A model generated the notes under the pieces. The model was not told the DNA's origin. It did not search any database and was given only the letters and a program-made list of their open reading frames with translations. Below, piece after piece: positions 6,916-8,307 of a stretch of 8,307 nucleotides of DNA. The stretch lies in NCBI GenBank assembly GCA_902782625.1, contig CACZNZ010000214.1, positions 1-8,307 of the forward strand, given 5' to 3'. Position 1 is the stretch's first letter; every line of letters starts with the position of its first letter. The translations under genes were made by a program, and so were the position numbers. The DNA is from an uncultured Lachnospiraceae bacterium. GTDB lineage: Bacteria > Bacillota > Clostridia > Lachnospirales > Lachnospiraceae.

Positions 6916-6953
6916 TAGTAGAGCCTTAGAAGTAAGGCTCTATTATAATATTT
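6911..6953 (+). terminator. Strong terminator ending the GRE-activase operon, inside a larger palindrome
   Basis: TAGAGCCTTA (6919-6928) pairs perfectly with TAAGGCTCTA (6933-6942) around a 4-base GAAG loop. Pairing extends outward to 6915/6946 with one G-U pair, and after one mismatch to 6911/6950, giving an almost complete 18-base inverted repeat. A U-rich tail follows (TTATAATATTT). The activase stop TAA (6913-6915) is within the outer stem. The AU-rich outer stem with symmetric flanks could also stop transcription from the other direction. Confidence 0.85.
6944..6949 (+). promoter_or_regulatory. Candidate -10 box for the luxR-type regulator gene
   Basis: A perfect TATAAT lies 39 bases before the chosen regulator start, in the descending arm of the terminator palindrome. 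The position 17 bases upstream (6921-6926, GAGCCT) is not a -35, so any promoter here would be weak or activator-dependent. A second TATAAT lies at 6911-6916, also without a good -35. Confidence 0.3.
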
Positions 6954-6982
6954 GGGATACTGTTTGGAGCAAGGTGAAAACG

Positions 6983-8077
6983 ATGGACGCAGTACTGGAT
7001 CATGAAGAACTGCATCGGCTGAATCGATTGTGTGCAGCATTGAACGAAGATGACAATTATCAGAAAGCGTTTACGGTCTTTTTGGAAAATCTGAAGGAAC
7101 TTGTTCCGTTCCAAAAAGGCGATGTTTACGTGTACAGGAACGAAGACGGGCATATCAACTTCGAGGAGTTCATTATCGTTGACTGGGTCGATGAACACCT
7201 GGACAGATACCTGAACGAATATGCGGATATCGATGATGCCCTCCCGATCGTTTCCATGAAACAGCCCGTTATGTTCCGCAGTTCTGATGTCTTCATTTCC
7301 GATGAGCGAACGAAGACCAAGTATTACAATGAGCTGCTGCTGCCCGCCGGAATGCAGTATTCCATAGAAGGAAATCTGTATGTCGGTGACGACGGATATG
7401 TTGCAGGGATCGGCATACACCGCTCGGACGAGTTCGGTGATTTCACGGAAAAGGAACTGGAGATCATGAAACTTGCCAGGCCGCATCTGGCGAATGTGGC
7501 AAGGAGATTCATCGATTCACGAACAGAGATAGATGCGTATTCTGCAGGAGTCACGGCGCTCTATGATATGGAACAGTTTGGAATATGTATTTTTGACAAG
7601 CAGTTCAGGATCGAAGAGTCAAACCTTAACAGCGGCGGCGTAATCAGACAGGAAAACGTCGGAGAACTGATCCGCTCACTTGTAACAATATGTAAAAGCC
7701 TCAATGCCAAGGTTCAGAAACAGGGCATTTCCGAAACGGCTGAAGGGAACAAAGTGCACAGCCGTGTTAACATCGGCCATGATTCCTATTATGCAGAAAT
7801 AATATATAAGAAGTATCAGGGCAATTATAAGTTTATTGCAACGATCTATGACGGCAACTTCATCTTTGATAGATTCGTGGCGGATATCCGGGGCAGATTC
7901 GAACTCACAGAAAGAGAATCTGATGTTCTGAAGTGCACCCTGAAAGGGATGAACAACACGGAAATCGGCAGGGAACTGTTCATCAGTGTACCGACTGTGA
8001 AAAAGCACTTGACCAGTATCTATCAGAAACTCGGGATCAAAGGAAAGCATCAGCTCCTGAATGTGATCATCGAGTGA
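6983..8077 (+). CDS. LuxR-family transcriptional regulator with GAF-like sensor region
   Basis: A cytosolic DNA-binding regulator of 364 residues. The C-terminal LuxR/GerE helix-turn-helix spans about 305-364: it opens with LTERESDVLKC and has NTEIGRELF and VPTVKKHLTSIYQKLGI, the turn and recognition helix. Residues about 1-175 resemble the GAF-like sensor of this LuxR group, ending in FTEKELEIMKLARPHL, the 'F(T/S)E-E-----PHL' pattern. Residues about 190-295 look PAS-like (FGICIFDKQFRIEESN). There is no receiver domain or transmembrane segment, so a soluble ligand is the likely signal. I chose ATG 6983, with AAGGTG 6 bases upstream; GTG 6974, with GGAG only 4 bases upstream, would add three residues. 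Its position beside the GRE operon suggests it controls that operon and perhaps the amidohydrolase-symporter genes (inference). Ligand is unknown. Confidence 0.9.
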   Translation: MDAVLDHEELHRLNRLCAALNEDDNYQKAFTVFLENLKELVPFQKGDVYVYRNEDGHINFEEFIIVDWVDEHLDRYLNEYADIDDALPIVSMKQPVMFRSSDVFISDERTKTKYYNELLLPAGMQYSIEGNLYVGDDGYVAGIGIHRSDEFGDFTEKELEIMKLARPHLANVARRFIDSRTEIDAYSAGVTALYDMEQFGICIFDKQFRIEESNLNSGGVIRQENVGELIRSLVTICKSLNAKVQKQGISETAEGNKVHSRVNIGHDSYYAEIIYKKYQGNYKFIATIYDGNFIFDRFVADIRGRFELTERESDVLKCTLKGMNNTEIGRELFISVPTVKKHLTSIYQKLGIKGKHQLLNVIIE

Positions 8078-8118
8078 TCGGACCATCAGACGAATTCATT
8101 ATTCCGGATCCTGTGCTG

Positions 8119-8159
8119 GTGTGGCATATGCCCGTGCTTTTTTCGAAACTCGCGAAAAA
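8119..8159 (+). terminator. Possible weak terminator region after the regulator gene
   Basis: A 10-base perfect palindrome GGCATATGCC (8123-8132) is followed 5 bases later by a run of six T (8138-8143). An overlapping hairpin pairs TTTTTCG (8139-8145) with CGAAAAA (8153-8159) around a 7-base loop. The GC-containing part of the first stem is only three pairs, so termination here would be inefficient. The palindrome could equally be a protein-binding site. Confidence 0.35.
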
Positions 8160-8183
8160 TTACTTCGGGTCGGAAAAAATAGC

Positions 8184-8229
8184 GGTAGTAAATATCACCA
8201 CCTCAATATAATGCATAAAGAGTACTACC
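8184..8229 (+). repeat. Inverted repeat GGTAGTA ... TACTACC enclosing a TATAAT box
   Basis: GGTAGTA (8184-8190) and TACTACC (8223-8229) are perfect 7-base inverted copies, 32 bases apart. A TATAAT (8207-8212) lies between them. No matching -35 is seen 17 bases upstream of that box, and no gene starts before the window ends. It may be an operator pair or a weak long-loop hairpin. Confidence 0.4.
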
Positions 8230-8241
8230 TTAATCATAAAC

Positions 8242-8286
8242 GGTAAAATCTCTACTTCTTTAGAAGGTTTTACCTGTTTTTTTTTT
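8242..8286 (+). terminator. Rho-independent terminator downstream of the regulator gene
   Basis: GGTAAAA (8242-8248) pairs with TTTTACC (8268-8274). An inner CTTC/GAAG stem (8255-8258 with 8263-8266) closes a TTTA loop, leaving a six-base bulge on the left arm and one base on the right. Ten consecutive T (8277-8286) follow, the strongest U-tract in the window. It probably ends the regulator transcript or a short transcript from the TATAAT at 8207. Confidence 0.85.
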
Positions 8287-8307
8287 GCTTAAAATATTTT
8301 TTGTAAA

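Noticed and set aside
6926..7486. Minus-strand open frame of 186 codons opposite the regulator
   Set aside because: It lies antisense to conserved sensor-domain coding sequence and reads as a frame shadow with no family features.
7933..8211. Plus-strand frame overlapping the regulator 3' end
   Set aside because: Its first half is out of frame within the helix-turn-helix coding region, and the rest crosses hairpins and a T-run; there is no plausible ribosome binding site.

Overview
The window reads as part of an anaerobic catabolic gene cluster from a mid-GC Gram-positive bacterium, most likely a gut-type clostridial Bacillota; an anaerobic actinobacterium is less likely. The reasons are strong AGGAGG ribosome binding sites 6-9 bases before most starts, TATAAT/TATACT boxes, U-tailed terminators, and an oxygen-sensitive glycyl radical enzyme (GRE) with its activase. 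All convincing genes are on the plus strand. I saw no RNA gene, CRISPR array, insertion sequence or phage gene.

Layout: (1) bases 1-81 are the 3' end of an unidentified gene. (2) 140-1756 encodes a YtcJ-like metal-dependent amidohydrolase with all expected metal ligands. (3) 1840-3243 encodes a GPH-type (MelB/XylP-like) cation symporter. (4) 3244-3513 is a 270-base gap with a terminator-like hairpin, a possible short leader ORF, and promoter/operator candidates. (5) 3514-5937 encodes an 807-residue GRE with Cys449-x-Glu451 and a C-terminal RVAGYSA glycyl loop (Gly783). (6) 5983-6915 encodes its radical-SAM activase with two extra 4Fe-4S clusters, followed at once by a strong terminator. (7) 6983-8077 encodes a LuxR-type regulator with a GAF-like N-terminal sensor region. 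(8) 8078-8307 is noncoding, with palindromes and a clear final terminator.

Working model (inference): the symporter imports an amide, ester or cyclic-amide substrate, the amidohydrolase opens or deconjugates it in the cytosol, and the GRE, activated by the radical-SAM protein, performs a radical elimination, decarboxylation or C-X lysis. The LuxR-type protein may sense the substrate or product and control the set. The GRE does not match by eye any characterised subclass I can name with confidence. No microcompartment shell gene, aldehyde dehydrogenase, sulfite reductase, proline-forming reductase or GRE small subunit accompanies it, so several standard pathways lack support here. The substrate of this amidohydrolase-symporter-GRE set is the main open question.
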